Assembly (NCBI GenBank): GCA_963668495.1
Contig: OY764545.1
Location: 1,922,001-1,986,000, forward strand
Reading direction: 5' to 3'
Length of the DNA: 64,000 bases
From: Oleispirillum sp963668495
Lineage (GTDB): Bacteria > Pseudomonadota > Alphaproteobacteria > Rhodospirillales > Rhodospirillaceae
Positions 16,188-24,440 of the stretch are shown piece after piece. The notes beneath the pieces were generated by a model. The model was not told the origin of the DNA. It saw only the letters and a program-made list of their open reading frames with translations, and made no database searches. Position 1 is the stretch's first letter. Each line of letters starts with the position of its first letter. The position numbers and the translations under genes are program-made.

Positions 16188-16217
16188 CTTGCAGAAGTCG
16201 TGTATTTCTTCCCATAT
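16188..16217 (+). promoter_or_regulatory. Candidate sigma-32 heat-shock promoter for clpB
   Basis: CTTG at 16188-16191 and CCCATAT at 16211-16217 resemble the two halves of RpoH promoters (CTTG and CCCATNT / CYTATNT), 85 bases before the clpB start. The spacer is 19 bases counted from CTTG, slightly long against the alphaproteobacterial consensus as I recall it. The position and the nature of the downstream gene support it. Confidence 0.5.
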
Positions 16218-16301
16218 GAACGGATGAGTACAGAGTACACTTAAACCCTGGGCCGTTGCCGCTATTGGGACGGTTGGGGTGTCGCCAAAAAGGAATGGGA
16301 C

Positions 16302-18899
16302 ATGAATATCGATAAATTTACGGAACGCTCGCAGGGATTTTTGCAAGCAGCCCAGCACGTGGCTGTGCGGATGAAGCATCAGCAGCTTTTGCCAGAACAT
16401 CTGTTGAAAGCGCTGCTGGATGATGCAGAAGGTCTGGCATCCAATTTGATTCGGGCCGCCAACGGCAATGCGGATACCGTGCGCCTTGATGTGGAGGCCG
16501 CGCTCGCAAAAGAGCCGCAAGTCGAAGGCGGGAATGATCAGCTTTATACATCGTCATCTTTGATGCGGGTGTTGGATGCGGCGCAGGCTGCGGCGCAAAA
16601 GGCTGGCGATTCCTATGTCACGGCTGAATACCTGCTGTTGGCTCTGGCGTTGACCGAACCGACCAGCGCGTCCAAAGCTTTGAAAAAGGCTGGGATTACG
16701 CCACAAAATCTCAATGCCGCCATTAATGACATCCGTAAGGGGCGCACAGCGCAAAGTGCCAATGCCGAAGATCAATTCGAGGCTTTGAAAAAATATACGG
16801 TGGACTACACGGCGACGGCGTTGGAAGGAAAACTTGACCCGGTCATTGGGCGCGACGAAGAAATTCGCCGCACTATTCAGGTTCTATCTCGCCGTACGAA
16901 AAACAATCCGGTCTTGATCGGTGAACCCGGTGTCGGGAAAACTGCAATCGTCGAAGGTTTGGCGTTGCGGATTGTGAACGGTGATGTGCCGGACAGTCTG
17001 TTGAATAAACGGCTGTTGGCTCTTGATCTTGGTGCCATGGTGGCAGGGGCCAAATATCGTGGTGAATTTGAAGAACGCCTGAAAGGTGTGCTGAACGAGG
17101 TTAAGGCTGCCGAGGGTGAAATCATCCTGTTCATTGACGAAATGCACACTCTGATTGGTGCAGGGGCAAGCGAAGGGGCAATGGATGCCTCCAACTTACT
17201 GAAGCCTGCGCTGGCTCGGGGCGAACTGCATTGCGTTGGTGCGACCACCCTGAATGAGTACCGTAAGCATGTTGAAAAAGATGCGGCGTTCGCACGTCGT
17301 TTCCAGCCTGTATTTGTGACGGAACCCACGGTAACGGATACGATCTCTATTCTGCGTGGGATTAAGGAAAAGTACGAACTGCATCACGGGGTGCGGATTT
17401 CCGATGCGGCATTGGTGTCTGCTGCCACTTTGTCGGATCGTTACATTTCTGACCGTTTCTTGCCGGATAAGGCCATCGATTTGATGGATGAGGCCGGTAG
17501 CCGTTTGCGTATGCAGGTTGATTCCAAACCGGATGAGCTTGATGAAGTTGATCGCCGAATTGTTCAGCTGAAAATCGAACGTGAAGCGTTGAAAAAAGAA
17601 CCGGATGCGGCTTCTCAGGATCGCCTACATAAACTGGATGAAGAATTGTCCGAGCTCGAAGATCGGTCTATGGCGCTGACTTCGCAGTGGAAACAAGAAC
17701 AGTCAACGCTGGCGGATTCCACCAAAATTAAGGAGCAACTGGATCAGGTCCGTATCTTGGCAGAGCGTGCGCAGCGTGAAGGTCGGTATGAGGACGCAGG
17801 TAAGCTGCTTTACAACGATATTCCTGACTTGGAAGCAAAATTATCGCAGGCTGAGAGTGCTGCAAATACGCGGATCTTGGATCAGGTCGTAACGGATCGT
17901 CATATTGCTCAGGTGGTTGCACGCTGGACTGGAATTCCGGTGGATAAAATGCTGACCGGAGAGAATGAAAAATTGCGAACCATGGAAACCGTGCTGTCAG
18001 AACGCGTTATCGGTCAGGCCGAAGCAGTCAAAGCGGTATCCAATGCCGTGCGGCGGTCTCGAGCCGGGTTGCAGGACCCGAACCGTCCGGTCGGCTCATT
18101 CCTGTTTCTTGGCCCAACCGGGGTTGGTAAAACCGAATTGACCAAAACTCTGGCTGATTTCTTGTTCAATGACGAAACCGCCATGGTGCGTATTGATATG
18201 TCAGAGTACATGGAGAAACACGCAGTTGCCCGTCTGATTGGCGCACCGCCCGGTTATGTTGGTTATGACGAGGGCGGTTCCCTGACTGAGGCTGTGCGGC
18301 GGCGACCCTATCAGGTGATCTTGTTCGATGAGGTTGAAAAGGCTCACCCGGATGTATTCAATATCTTGCTGCAAGTCTTGGATGATGGACGTCTGACCGA
18401 TGGTCAGGGAAGAACAGTTGATTTCTCCAATACGCTGATTGTGATGACCTCCAACCTTGGGGCGGATATTCTGGCAGCCCAAGCGGATGGGCAGCCTTCT
18501 GCCGATGTTCGTGAACCGGTTATGGAGGTGGTTCGTGCCGAGTTCCGTCCTGAGTTTTTGAACCGTTTGGATGAAATTTTGCTGTTCCATCGGTTGGAGA
18601 AAAAACACATGTCCGGGATCGTCAGCATTCAATTGGCGCGGCTGGATGCGCGATTGGCAGACCGCGAATTGCAGATGGAAGTATCCGATGCGGCACGGGA
18701 ATGGTTGGCTGGTCGTGGGTATGATCCGGTCTATGGCGCGCGCCCACTGAAACGTTTGATTCAGCGTTCCGTTGAAAACCCGATGGCAATGTGTTTGTTG
18801 CAGGGTGATTTGAAGGAAGGGGAGCCTATCCGGGTTGATGTGGCGGGCGATGATCTCACCATCAACGGCATTTCGGCGGAGGAATGGTTGAATTCCTGA
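16302..18899 (+). CDS. clpB: ATP-dependent disaggregase ClpB
   Basis: An 865-residue Hsp100 chaperone that, with DnaK, threads and refolds aggregated proteins in the cytosol. Order of parts: N-terminal Clp repeat domain (about 1-145), first AAA+ with GEPGVGKT Walker A, the long coiled-coil middle domain (about 405-525) that distinguishes ClpB from ClpA/C, and second AAA+ with GPTGVGKTE Walker A and the VILFDEVEKAH Walker B. The pore loop KYRGEFEERL is present. It starts at ATG 16302 with AAGGAA upstream. Expression is likely heat-inducible given the RpoH-like promoter. A strong terminator follows. Confidence 0.97.
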   Translation: MNIDKFTERSQGFLQAAQHVAVRMKHQQLLPEHLLKALLDDAEGLASNLIRAANGNADTVRLDVEAALAKEPQVEGGNDQLYTSSSLMRVLDAAQAAAQKAGDSYVTAEYLLLALALTEPTSASKALKKAGITPQNLNAAINDIRKGRTAQSANAEDQFEALKKYTVDYTATALEGKLDPVIGRDEEIRRTIQVLSRRTKNNPVLIGEPGVGKTAIVEGLALRIVNGDVPDSLLNKRLLALDLGAMVAGAKYRGEFEERLKGVLNEVKAAEGEIILFIDEMHTLIGAGASEGAMDASNLLKPALARGELHCVGATTLNEYRKHVEKDAAFARRFQPVFVTEPTVTDTISILRGIKEKYELHHGVRISDAALVSAATLSDRYISDRFLPDKAIDLMDEAGSRLRMQVDSKPDELDEVDRRIVQLKIEREALKKEPDAASQDRLHKLDEELSELEDRSMALTSQWKQEQSTLADSTKIKEQLDQVRILAERAQREGRYEDAGKLLYNDIPDLEAKLSQAESAANTRILDQVVTDRHIAQVVARWTGIPVDKMLTGENEKLRTMETVLSERVIGQAEAVKAVSNAVRRSRAGLQDPNRPVGSFLFLGPTGVGKTELTKTLADFLFNDETAMVRIDMSEYMEKHAVARLIGAPPGYVGYDEGGSLTEAVRRRPYQVILFDEVEKAHPDVFNILLQVLDDGRLTDGQGRTVDFSNTLIVMTSNLGADILAAQADGQPSADVREPVMEVVRAEFRPEFLNRLDEILLFHRLEKKHMSGIVSIQLARLDARLADRELQMEVSDAAREWLAGRGYDPVYGARPLKRLIQRSVENPMAMCLLQGDLKEGEPIRVDVAGDDLTINGISAEEWLNS

Positions 18900-18923
18900 C
18901 CTTAAGTTCCGGACAATAAAATG

Positions 18924-18954
18924 CCCCGGCAGAGCATGTATCTGCCGGGGTTTT
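18924..18954 (+). terminator. Intrinsic terminator after clpB
   Basis: A perfect 10-bp stem (CCCCGGCAGA/TCTGCCGGGG) with a 7-base loop and a TTTT tail, 24 bases after the clpB stop. On the other strand it can also terminate the convergent SRPBCC gene. Confidence 0.93.
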
Positions 18955-18970
18955 CGTTTCTACTACCCGA

Positions 18971-19438
18971 TTATGGGCGATTGTCTGATGCATGCTCTTT
19001 GAGTTTTCTCAGGAACGACCGCCAACCGTAATACAAGCGTGATACATCGCTGCGCATTTGGTCTGTCATCTCTTCAGGCCAACCGTTGTGAGTCACTTCG
19101 ACCAGCGTGTCTTTTCCCAGTTCACGCAGGCGGATGTGGACCTTGGTTTCATAGTCCCATTTGCTTTCTTTCCATGTGAATTTAAGGATGTAAGGAGACG
19201 TGATCTCGGTGACTTTACCGACGGCACGGGTCAGGTTGCCGTCTTTATCCGTCCAGAGTTCTTCAAAATTGCCGCCGACATGGGGTTCAATGGAAACATA
19301 GTTTCCCCACCATTCGGAAATCTGGTGGTGAGCCACCAACATAGCCCATACTTTTTTCGGTGTGGTGGCAATCGTTTCAGAAGCAGAGAGGCTGCCACTG
19401 TTCGTGTCAATGCTGACGCCGGTATCTTTTATGACCAT
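18971..19438 (-). CDS. SRPBCC-family protein (AHSA1/START-like)
   Basis: A 155-residue protein with the helix-grip fold signature of the SRPBCC superfamily: an N-terminal strand followed by ATTPKKVWAMLVAHHQISEWW, the GG-F-E segment (HVGGNFEELW), and VTHNGWPEE before a C-terminal helix. Relatives bind hydrophobic ligands or act as Hsp90 co-chaperone-like proteins; no ligand can be named. No signal peptide, so cytoplasmic. It is a single gene convergent with clpB and shares the terminator region. The 213-base gap upstream of its start (19439-19651) shows only the hairpin that ends the M23 gene. Confidence 0.75.
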   Translation of the reverse strand: MVIKDTGVSIDTNSGSLSASETIATTPKKVWAMLVAHHQISEWWGNYVSIEPHVGGNFEELWTDKDGNLTRAVGKVTEITSPYILKFTWKESKWDYETKVHIRLRELGKDTLVEVTHNGWPEEMTDQMRSDVSRLYYGWRSFLRKLKEHASDNRP

Positions 19439-19606
19439 GTTGCCCTCCCAGTCTCAAGATGAAACGCCAGATCGGTGGCCTATTATATGGTCAGGATGCG
19501 AATGGTACGGCCAGCTGGGACTCATCTTTTGTACATGTGTTCTAGGTGGTTAAACAGCATCCATGACAATAGTGTACGCCGTTTTCACATGTTTGCCCAT
19601 ACAGAG

Positions 19607-19628
19607 AATGGCCCCGTATGGGGCCATT
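19607..19628 (-). terminator. Hairpin terminator after the M23 peptidase gene
   Basis: A perfect 9-bp stem (AATGGCCCC/GGGGCCATT, 4-base loop) 24 bases beyond the stop of the minus-strand peptidase gene. The T-run on the minus strand is weak, so termination may be partial. Confidence 0.6.
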
Positions 19629-19651
19629 TGAAAAAGAGCATTGGGTGTGAA

Positions 19652-21079
19652 TTACCGGGTTGTAACCGTGTCGTTGCTCGCAGCCTCTGCAACCTTGTGT
19701 TTGCCGACCAAAGCGGCAAATGACCGATCAAGGACGCGACGCTGTTCTGCAAAGCGGGTGAATTCCGCACCCTTAAGTTTACGACCCGATGGCATTTTGA
19801 CCTTCAGCGGGTTCACATGTTTGCCATTGCGCAGGATTTCATAATGCAGGTGTGGCCCTGTCGAGCGCCCGGTGTTACCGGAATACGCAATGATCTGCCC
19901 CTGCCTGACTCGTTTGCCGGGGTGAATGCCTTTGGCAAAGCGGCTTAGGTGCGCGTACGCAGTCGAATAAGTGCTGTTGTGACGGAGCTTAACGTACTTA
20001 CCGTACCCGCCAAACCACTGCGACTTGGAAATGATACCGTCACCTGCGGCATAGACCGGGGTGCCGCGCGGAGCCGCAAAATCAACGCCCTTGTGCATTT
20101 TGGTGTAGCCAAGGATCGGATGTTTGCGACGGCCATAGTTTGAAGAAATGCGGGCACCATCAATCGGTGTGCGAAGCAAGGCCTTGCGGGCGCTTTGCCC
20201 TTTTTCGTTGTAATAATCAACGAAGCCGTCTTTATCTTCGAAACGGTAGAGCTTCAACGTTGTGCCGGACAAGGTGATGGAGGCAAAATCAATCTCACCC
20301 TCATCAATCAGGGTGCCATCAGGCAGGAATTGTTGATCAACCATGACTTCAAAGGTATCGCCTTCACGAATTTCCCGCTGAAAGTCCACATCATAGGAAA
20401 ACAGTTTGATAAGGCGTTGTATGGTCTGTGGTGTCATGCTCGCATCAGCACCGGCGGCAAACAGGCTGCTGGTGATGGTGCCTTTATAACCCTTGCTGAC
20501 TACGTTGATCGGGTCGGCTTCCTGTGCGCTGACAAAGGTGCCATCCGCTTGTCTGGAAACAATGCTTCTTTGCCCCGGTGCAGGCGTGATGGTTAGCTTG
20601 CTGAGTAGGGTTTCGCCCTCATCACCGTCTTGCAAGGTAAACTTGATTTTCTGACCGGGGGTCAATTGGCGGGGGTCAAATACGGATTGCAAGGCTTGCA
20701 GAGCGCGATAGGCTTCTTGGCGGGAGATATTCTGTGTATCAAGAATTTTCCCAAGGGTATCACCGCGGCTGACGCTAACTGAAACTTTGCGGATATTGGG
20801 TTCAGGCTGCTCTTGCTCTGCTTCTGCCAGCTGCGGCTCTGAATAGACAGGCGCGCTGGGGGTCATTGCTGCGGTTTCTGTGTCATCCTGATCCACAAGG
20901 GGAGGGGTCATGAGTGACGTCGGGCGGACATCGCTGCGAACGACTTTGGGTGATGACAACAGGCTGTATGCGGAAACCGCAGTGGCGACGGAAAAAAGGG
21001 CACACCCGCACATCAGGGCGATGCGTTTCGGCGGGAGTTGCATGACTGTTTTGATCAGGCCGGGTTTCGGTGTCTGCAT
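19652..21079 (-). CDS. M23-family cell-wall metallopeptidase (DipM/MepM-like)
   Basis: A 475-residue envelope protein. I start it at ATG 21079, which has GAGGA just upstream; a GTG ten codons earlier is the alternative. Layout: one N-terminal membrane anchor (about 20-40), a LysM-like region (GDTLGKILDTQNISRQEAYRALQAL), a middle domain of about 200 residues, and a C-terminal lysostaphin-like M23 domain with SSNYGRRKHPI, MHKGVDFAAPRGTPVYAA and GPHLHYEILRNG. The zinc ligands (H in HKGVDF, the D, and H-H in GPHLHYE) are present, so it should be an active endopeptidase cutting peptidoglycan crosslinks. The upstream region is unusually rich in GANTC sites, suggesting cell-cycle control. Confidence 0.9.
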   Translation of the reverse strand: MQTPKPGLIKTVMQLPPKRIALMCGCALFSVATAVSAYSLLSSPKVVRSDVRPTSLMTPPLVDQDDTETAAMTPSAPVYSEPQLAEAEQEQPEPNIRKVSVSVSRGDTLGKILDTQNISRQEAYRALQALQSVFDPRQLTPGQKIKFTLQDGDEGETLLSKLTITPAPGQRSIVSRQADGTFVSAQEADPINVVSKGYKGTITSSLFAAGADASMTPQTIQRLIKLFSYDVDFQREIREGDTFEVMVDQQFLPDGTLIDEGEIDFASITLSGTTLKLYRFEDKDGFVDYYNEKGQSARKALLRTPIDGARISSNYGRRKHPILGYTKMHKGVDFAAPRGTPVYAAGDGIISKSQWFGGYGKYVKLRHNSTYSTAYAHLSRFAKGIHPGKRVRQGQIIAYSGNTGRSTGPHLHYEILRNGKHVNPLKVKMPSGRKLKGAEFTRFAEQRRVLDRSFAALVGKHKVAEAASNDTVTTR

Positions 21080-21141
21080 AACGTCCTCATAGCACTCCGG
21101 GCGCAACACGTCGAAGTAATTGCTGAATTCTGCGGAAGGAT

Positions 21142-21294
21142 GAATCTATGAAAAGCATCCCCCATTAAGACAATTTTCACGATTACAATGCCAATCACGA
21201 ATCGTGAAGTCAAGTCTTAAGAGAGTGTTAAGAATCAACAAAGTGAAGGGGAGTCTTTGAGTCGAATCTAGGACTCTGAAATTGCTACAGAGTC
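21142..21294 (-). promoter_or_regulatory. Cluster of eight GANTC (CcrM-type) sites upstream of the M23 gene
   Basis: GANTC occurs at 21142, 21199, 21232, 21251, 21259, 21264, 21272 and 21290 (start positions), eight in 153 bases, against roughly one per 256 expected in random sequence. The second is the centre of a perfect 13-base palindrome (TCACGAATCGTGA, 21195-21207). GANTC is the methylation target of CcrM, and GcrA uses methylated sites in promoters of division and envelope genes. The region from 21080 to 21410 otherwise has no gene; a 7-bp hairpin (GACTCTG/CAGAGTC, 21272-21294) and an ATCACCCC/GGGGTGAT pair (21327-21353) near the SDR stop are also present. Confidence 0.6.
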
Positions 21295-21410
21295 AAGAAG
21301 CTCAATGTAAATAGTTCTGCAGGTAAATCACCCCAAAATTCTATCGGGGTGATACCGTGATTACAGTCAAAATGCAAGTCAGCCCATGTCAAAAAAAACC
21401 GGCAATTTGT

Positions 21411-22202
21411 TCAGCCTTGGACGGATTGAATAAGCCCACCATCAATTCTGATATTGCTGCCGGTGATGTATCCGGCTGGTTCACTGACAAGAAAGGTGCA
21501 GGTTTGGGCAAACTCTTCGACTTTACCGTAGCGTTTTGTGGGGATATTGGCCGCAGAGCGGGATCTGGCTTCTTCGACGGTGATATTCTGACGTTTGGCC
21601 GCTGCTGCATCAAGTTCAGCAACACGTTCCGTATCAATTCGCCCCGGCATGACCACGTTAACCGTGACACCATCGGCGGCAACCTCGTTTGCCAGAGTTT
21701 TTGAAAAAGCGACAATGCTGGCGCGTAGGGTATTCGATATGCCCAATGTCGGGATCGGTTGGACCACACCGCTGGAGGTGATGGTTAATACCCGGCCCCA
21801 TTTTTGTGCCCGCATGAACGGTACGGCAGTGTCCATGATTTGAATGAGGCTGAGAACCATGCTGTGAAAATGGTTCGTCCATAAATCTGCCGTGTTGCCG
21901 AGTGCGCTGGTGGGGGGCGGGCCGCCAACATTACCAATAAGGATGTCAATGCCGCCTCGCGACTTGATTTCATCCAGCAAAGCCTGTACGGAAGCAGGAT
22001 CACATAAATCAAGGCCAACAGCCTTGGTTTCAATGCTGGCGGACTTGGCGAGTGCTTGTGCATCGTTTTCAATGCGCTCTAGATTGCGCGCCGCGAGGAC
22101 TAGGTTGCAGCCTTCTTTGGCAAGGCTCGCGGCGATGCCGCGGCCCAATCCTCTGGATGCGCCCATGACCAAGGCAGTTTTGCCTTTCAGGTTCAGGTCC
22201 AT
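21411..22202 (-). CDS. Atypical short-chain dehydrogenase/reductase
   Basis: A 263-residue SDR-fold protein; the start is ATG 22202 (MDLNLKGKTALVMGASRG), since the upstream extension of the frame overlaps the upp gene. The cofactor loop GASRGLGRG and NVGG are present, and a Ser is kept in TITSSGV. Where classical SDRs have Tyr-x-x-x-Lys, this protein reads ISNTLRASIVAFSKTLA, so Tyr aligns with Ser and Lys with Arg. That matches an FabG-like subgroup known to lack the catalytic tetrad. It may bind NAD(P) and a ligand without classical reduction, or use other chemistry. It diverges from upp across 82 bases. Confidence 0.85.
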   Translation of the reverse strand: MDLNLKGKTALVMGASRGLGRGIAASLAKEGCNLVLAARNLERIENDAQALAKSASIETKAVGLDLCDPASVQALLDEIKSRGGIDILIGNVGGPPPTSALGNTADLWTNHFHSMVLSLIQIMDTAVPFMRAQKWGRVLTITSSGVVQPIPTLGISNTLRASIVAFSKTLANEVAADGVTVNVVMPGRIDTERVAELDAAAAKRQNITVEEARSRSAANIPTKRYGKVEEFAQTCTFLVSEPAGYITGSNIRIDGGLIQSVQG

Positions 22203-22284
22203 GCATTTGACTCCTGACTGTTGCGTTTTGTGAACGAATAGTACAATAGAAAACACCACTTCTGTCGAAAAAAGGTACACCCTG

Positions 22285-22938
22285 ATGACTGTTGCACGCG
22301 ACTTTGACCAATTGACTGTGGTCGACCATCCCTTGATTCGCCACAAGTTGACCTTGATGCGTAAGGTGGATACGACCCCAGCAGATTTCCGTCGGTTGCT
22401 GCGCGAGATTTCGTCTCTTTTGACGGTTGAGGCTACGCGGAACGTCCCCTTGGATGAGGTCCATGTGGAAACTCCGTTATGTAAAACGGCGGGTTGGCGC
22501 ATGCAGGAGCCGGTTCCAGTGGTCGTACCGGTTTTGCGGGCCGGATTGGGGATGGCTGATGGCGTGCTTGATGTTATGAGCGAAGCTGATATTGGTCATA
22601 TCGGTGTTTATCGGGATGAAGAAACTGTTCGTCCGATTGAATACTTGGTGCGTTTGCCCAGTCGTTTGTCTGATCGCACGGTTGTCGTAGTCGATCCAAT
22701 GTTGGCAACCGGATATTCCGGCGCACATGCGGTGACCGTATTGTTGGACAATGGGGCCCGTCCTGAAAATATCGTGTTTATGGCTTTGGTTGCTGCCCCT
22801 GAGGGGGTCAAGGTTCTGACCGACATGCATCCGAAAGTACGCGTGGTGACGGCGTCCTTGGATAGCCATCTGAATGAAAAGTCCTACATTGTTCCGGGTC
22901 TGGGCGATGCTGGCGACCGAATCTTCGGGACGCTGTAA
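22285..22938 (+). CDS. upp: Uracil phosphoribosyltransferase
   Basis: A 217-residue salvage enzyme making UMP from uracil and PRPP in the cytosol. Signature segments: DHPLIRHKLTLMR at the N-terminus, VPVLRAGLGMADG, the PRPP-binding loop DPMLATGYSGAHAV, and SYIVPGLGDAGDRIFGT at the C-terminus. Usual residues at the PRPP loop are DPMLATGGS; here Tyr replaces the second Gly, a small deviation of unknown effect. It is monocistronic as far as can be seen; a short imperfect hairpin lies just after the stop (around 22943-22966). Confidence 0.95.
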   Translation: MTVARDFDQLTVVDHPLIRHKLTLMRKVDTTPADFRRLLREISSLLTVEATRNVPLDEVHVETPLCKTAGWRMQEPVPVVVPVLRAGLGMADGVLDVMSEADIGHIGVYRDEETVRPIEYLVRLPSRLSDRTVVVVDPMLATGYSGAHAVTVLLDNGARPENIVFMALVAAPEGVKVLTDMHPKVRVVTASLDSHLNEKSYIVPGLGDAGDRIFGTL

Positions 22939-23146
22939 GGTCAGGTACTCCTGCGGAGAATACCTCTGCATGTGCCTTGTGTTGTGGTGGTCGACTCGGG
23001 TTGACAGGGCCGCTTCAACACCTCAAAATTTATAGTGTACACGTGTATCCGTTGCGTATCGTAAGGCATGTGATGTCTTTCGGTGCGCGTACCTGTCCCG
23101 CGAACTTGGCTAGTGCCTTGTTCCTTAAAAGCAAAGGGGCGCAACA

Positions 23147-23560
23147 ATGAGTGCGACACAACGTGTCACATCTCCGAATTTTGGGCCGGCTGCGACGACT
23201 CGCGTCTCTGCCGGGCGAAATGTTGCGGCTATTTCTTTCCCTAAGGTTGATGAACTGAGCGCGACCAACCCGACCGGGGGCAGCGAACAACGGTTCATGT
23301 ATGATGAAGGCTTTCACGAGTCAGAGCATAATCGCCATCAACAACAGCCTCAGCGGCGGCGGGGATTTACGGATTTCACCAGCTATGCTGCCGTTAGCTA
23401 TATTGACGAGGTCATTGCGGCGCAAAGCATAAACAGCTTCCAACCCCCAATGGTCTTTCAGTCTGAAATTATGCGGGGCGTCGGGCGTTACGAGTCAAAT
23501 TTGCGCGTGATTTCTGGGGTGGATCACCTGTCTGGTGAAGCCTTTAACCGTGTGTTTTGA
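23147..23560 (+). CDS. Hypothetical protein, Gln/Arg-rich middle
   Basis: A 137-residue protein I do not recognise. It starts at ATG 23147 with AAAGGGGC upstream. There is no signal peptide or membrane segment. The first 50 residues are Ser/Thr/Ala-rich and look disordered; a stretch HNRHQQQPQRRRGF sits at about 62-74, followed by a more ordered part (YAAVSYIDEVIAAQSIN) that could form a helix. The 208 bases between upp and this gene contain no recognised element. Codon use looks like its neighbours. Whether it is functionally tied to upp or to the Panacea gene is unknown. Confidence 0.6.
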   Translation: MSATQRVTSPNFGPAATTRVSAGRNVAAISFPKVDELSATNPTGGSEQRFMYDEGFHESEHNRHQQQPQRRRGFTDFTSYAAVSYIDEVIAAQSINSFQPPMVFQSEIMRGVGRYESNLRVISGVDHLSGEAFNRVF

Positions 23561-23677
23561 GTATCATCCATAGCTTGGATTTCAGGAAGGACTCCTGTTG
23601 ATGAATAATTTTCATCGATGGAAGTTCCTGTCTGTCTTGCCTATGGTAAAGGTATGGGTAGTGTGTGGAGGGGTAAT

Positions 23678-24238
23678 ATGGCTGTGACTGCAGTGTTGTC
23701 TACTTTTGATGTGGTTGCCTGGCTAAAGGATCGGGCGCTAAATGATGGGGAGTATTTGCAGCCAGTTAAAATGCATCAGCTTCTTTTTCTTGCGCAGGCT
23801 TACTTTGCAGTTGCGTATAGGGGGCAGAAATTATCCCCGGCGACTTTTGTTGCTGACGAAAAGGGACCGCTGGAGCCCGATGTTTGGCGTGTATTTGCCA
23901 GTGGCCGCCCCTACGTAGAGAGCGACCCCCTACCGGAACGGGTGGAGCACTTTCTGGACAGCATTTGGCGACGTTTCGGTGCGCATTCTGTCGAATATCT
24001 CGCAGATTTGCTTAAGGCGCAGTCCCCGTATCAGGCTGCATTTGCTGAGGCGCCAAATACAGAAATTACGCTGAAGCAGATGGTCGAATTTTACGGTAAA
24101 GCTAAGAAGAAGGCTCAGTCCAAGCCATTGTCTGCGCCTGATGTGGATGATGTATTAAGGCCGCGAACCATGCGCAGTGCCAGCGGTAAGCCCGTTAGTG
24201 TTCAGCGATGGAATCCGCGTGCTGCGAAAAAGTCCTAG
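23678..24238 (+). CDS. Panacea/DUF4065 (SocA-like) domain protein
   Basis: A 186-residue protein starting at ATG 23678, which has GGAGGGG upstream; the longer upstream frame lacks a site. It shows the Panacea/DUF4065 pattern: FDVVAWLKDRAL, then LQPVKMHQLLFLAQAYFAVAYRGQKL and GPLEPDVWRVF. Members include SocA, the Caulobacter proteolytic adaptor that delivers the toxin SocB to ClpXP, and antitoxins of many toxin-antitoxin pairs. No toxin-sized partner is next to it: upstream is an unrecognised 137-residue protein, downstream an antiporter. The C-terminal 50 residues are basic and variable. It may be a stand-alone adaptor or the survivor of a lost pair. Confidence 0.78.
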   Translation: MAVTAVLSTFDVVAWLKDRALNDGEYLQPVKMHQLLFLAQAYFAVAYRGQKLSPATFVADEKGPLEPDVWRVFASGRPYVESDPLPERVEHFLDSIWRRFGAHSVEYLADLLKAQSPYQAAFAEAPNTEITLKQMVEFYGKAKKKAQSKPLSAPDVDDVLRPRTMRSASGKPVSVQRWNPRAAKKS

Positions 24239-24310
24239 AAACGGTGGGGGCTTTGCCGATTTGTTATGGTGGTTAGTTGAAAAAACTACCTTTTGGCTTA
24301 GGTTTTTTTC

Positions 24311-24322
24311 GAAAGCGCTTTC
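24311..24322. promoter_or_regulatory. 12-bp perfect palindrome, LacI-family-like operator
   Basis: GAAAGCGCTTTC is a perfect palindrome with a central CG, the form of LacI/GalR-family operators. It lies 119 bases before the antiporter start and is closely followed by CCATGGGTCACCATGG (24325-24340), itself built of two CCATGG elements. No LacI-family gene is in the window. Confidence 0.4.
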
Positions 24323-24440
24323 CCCATGGGTCACCATGGTGCATACTGTCACTCTCTTGAGCTAAAGTCACTCGAACGTCTTGGAAATTTCAAGCAGGTT
24401 CGTAACTCATTGAAAACAGTGTGCAAGTGTAGTCGGCGGT

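Noticed and set aside
22203..22502. Long N-terminal extension of the SDR frame
   Set aside because: It runs through the divergent upp gene; the family start is at 22202.
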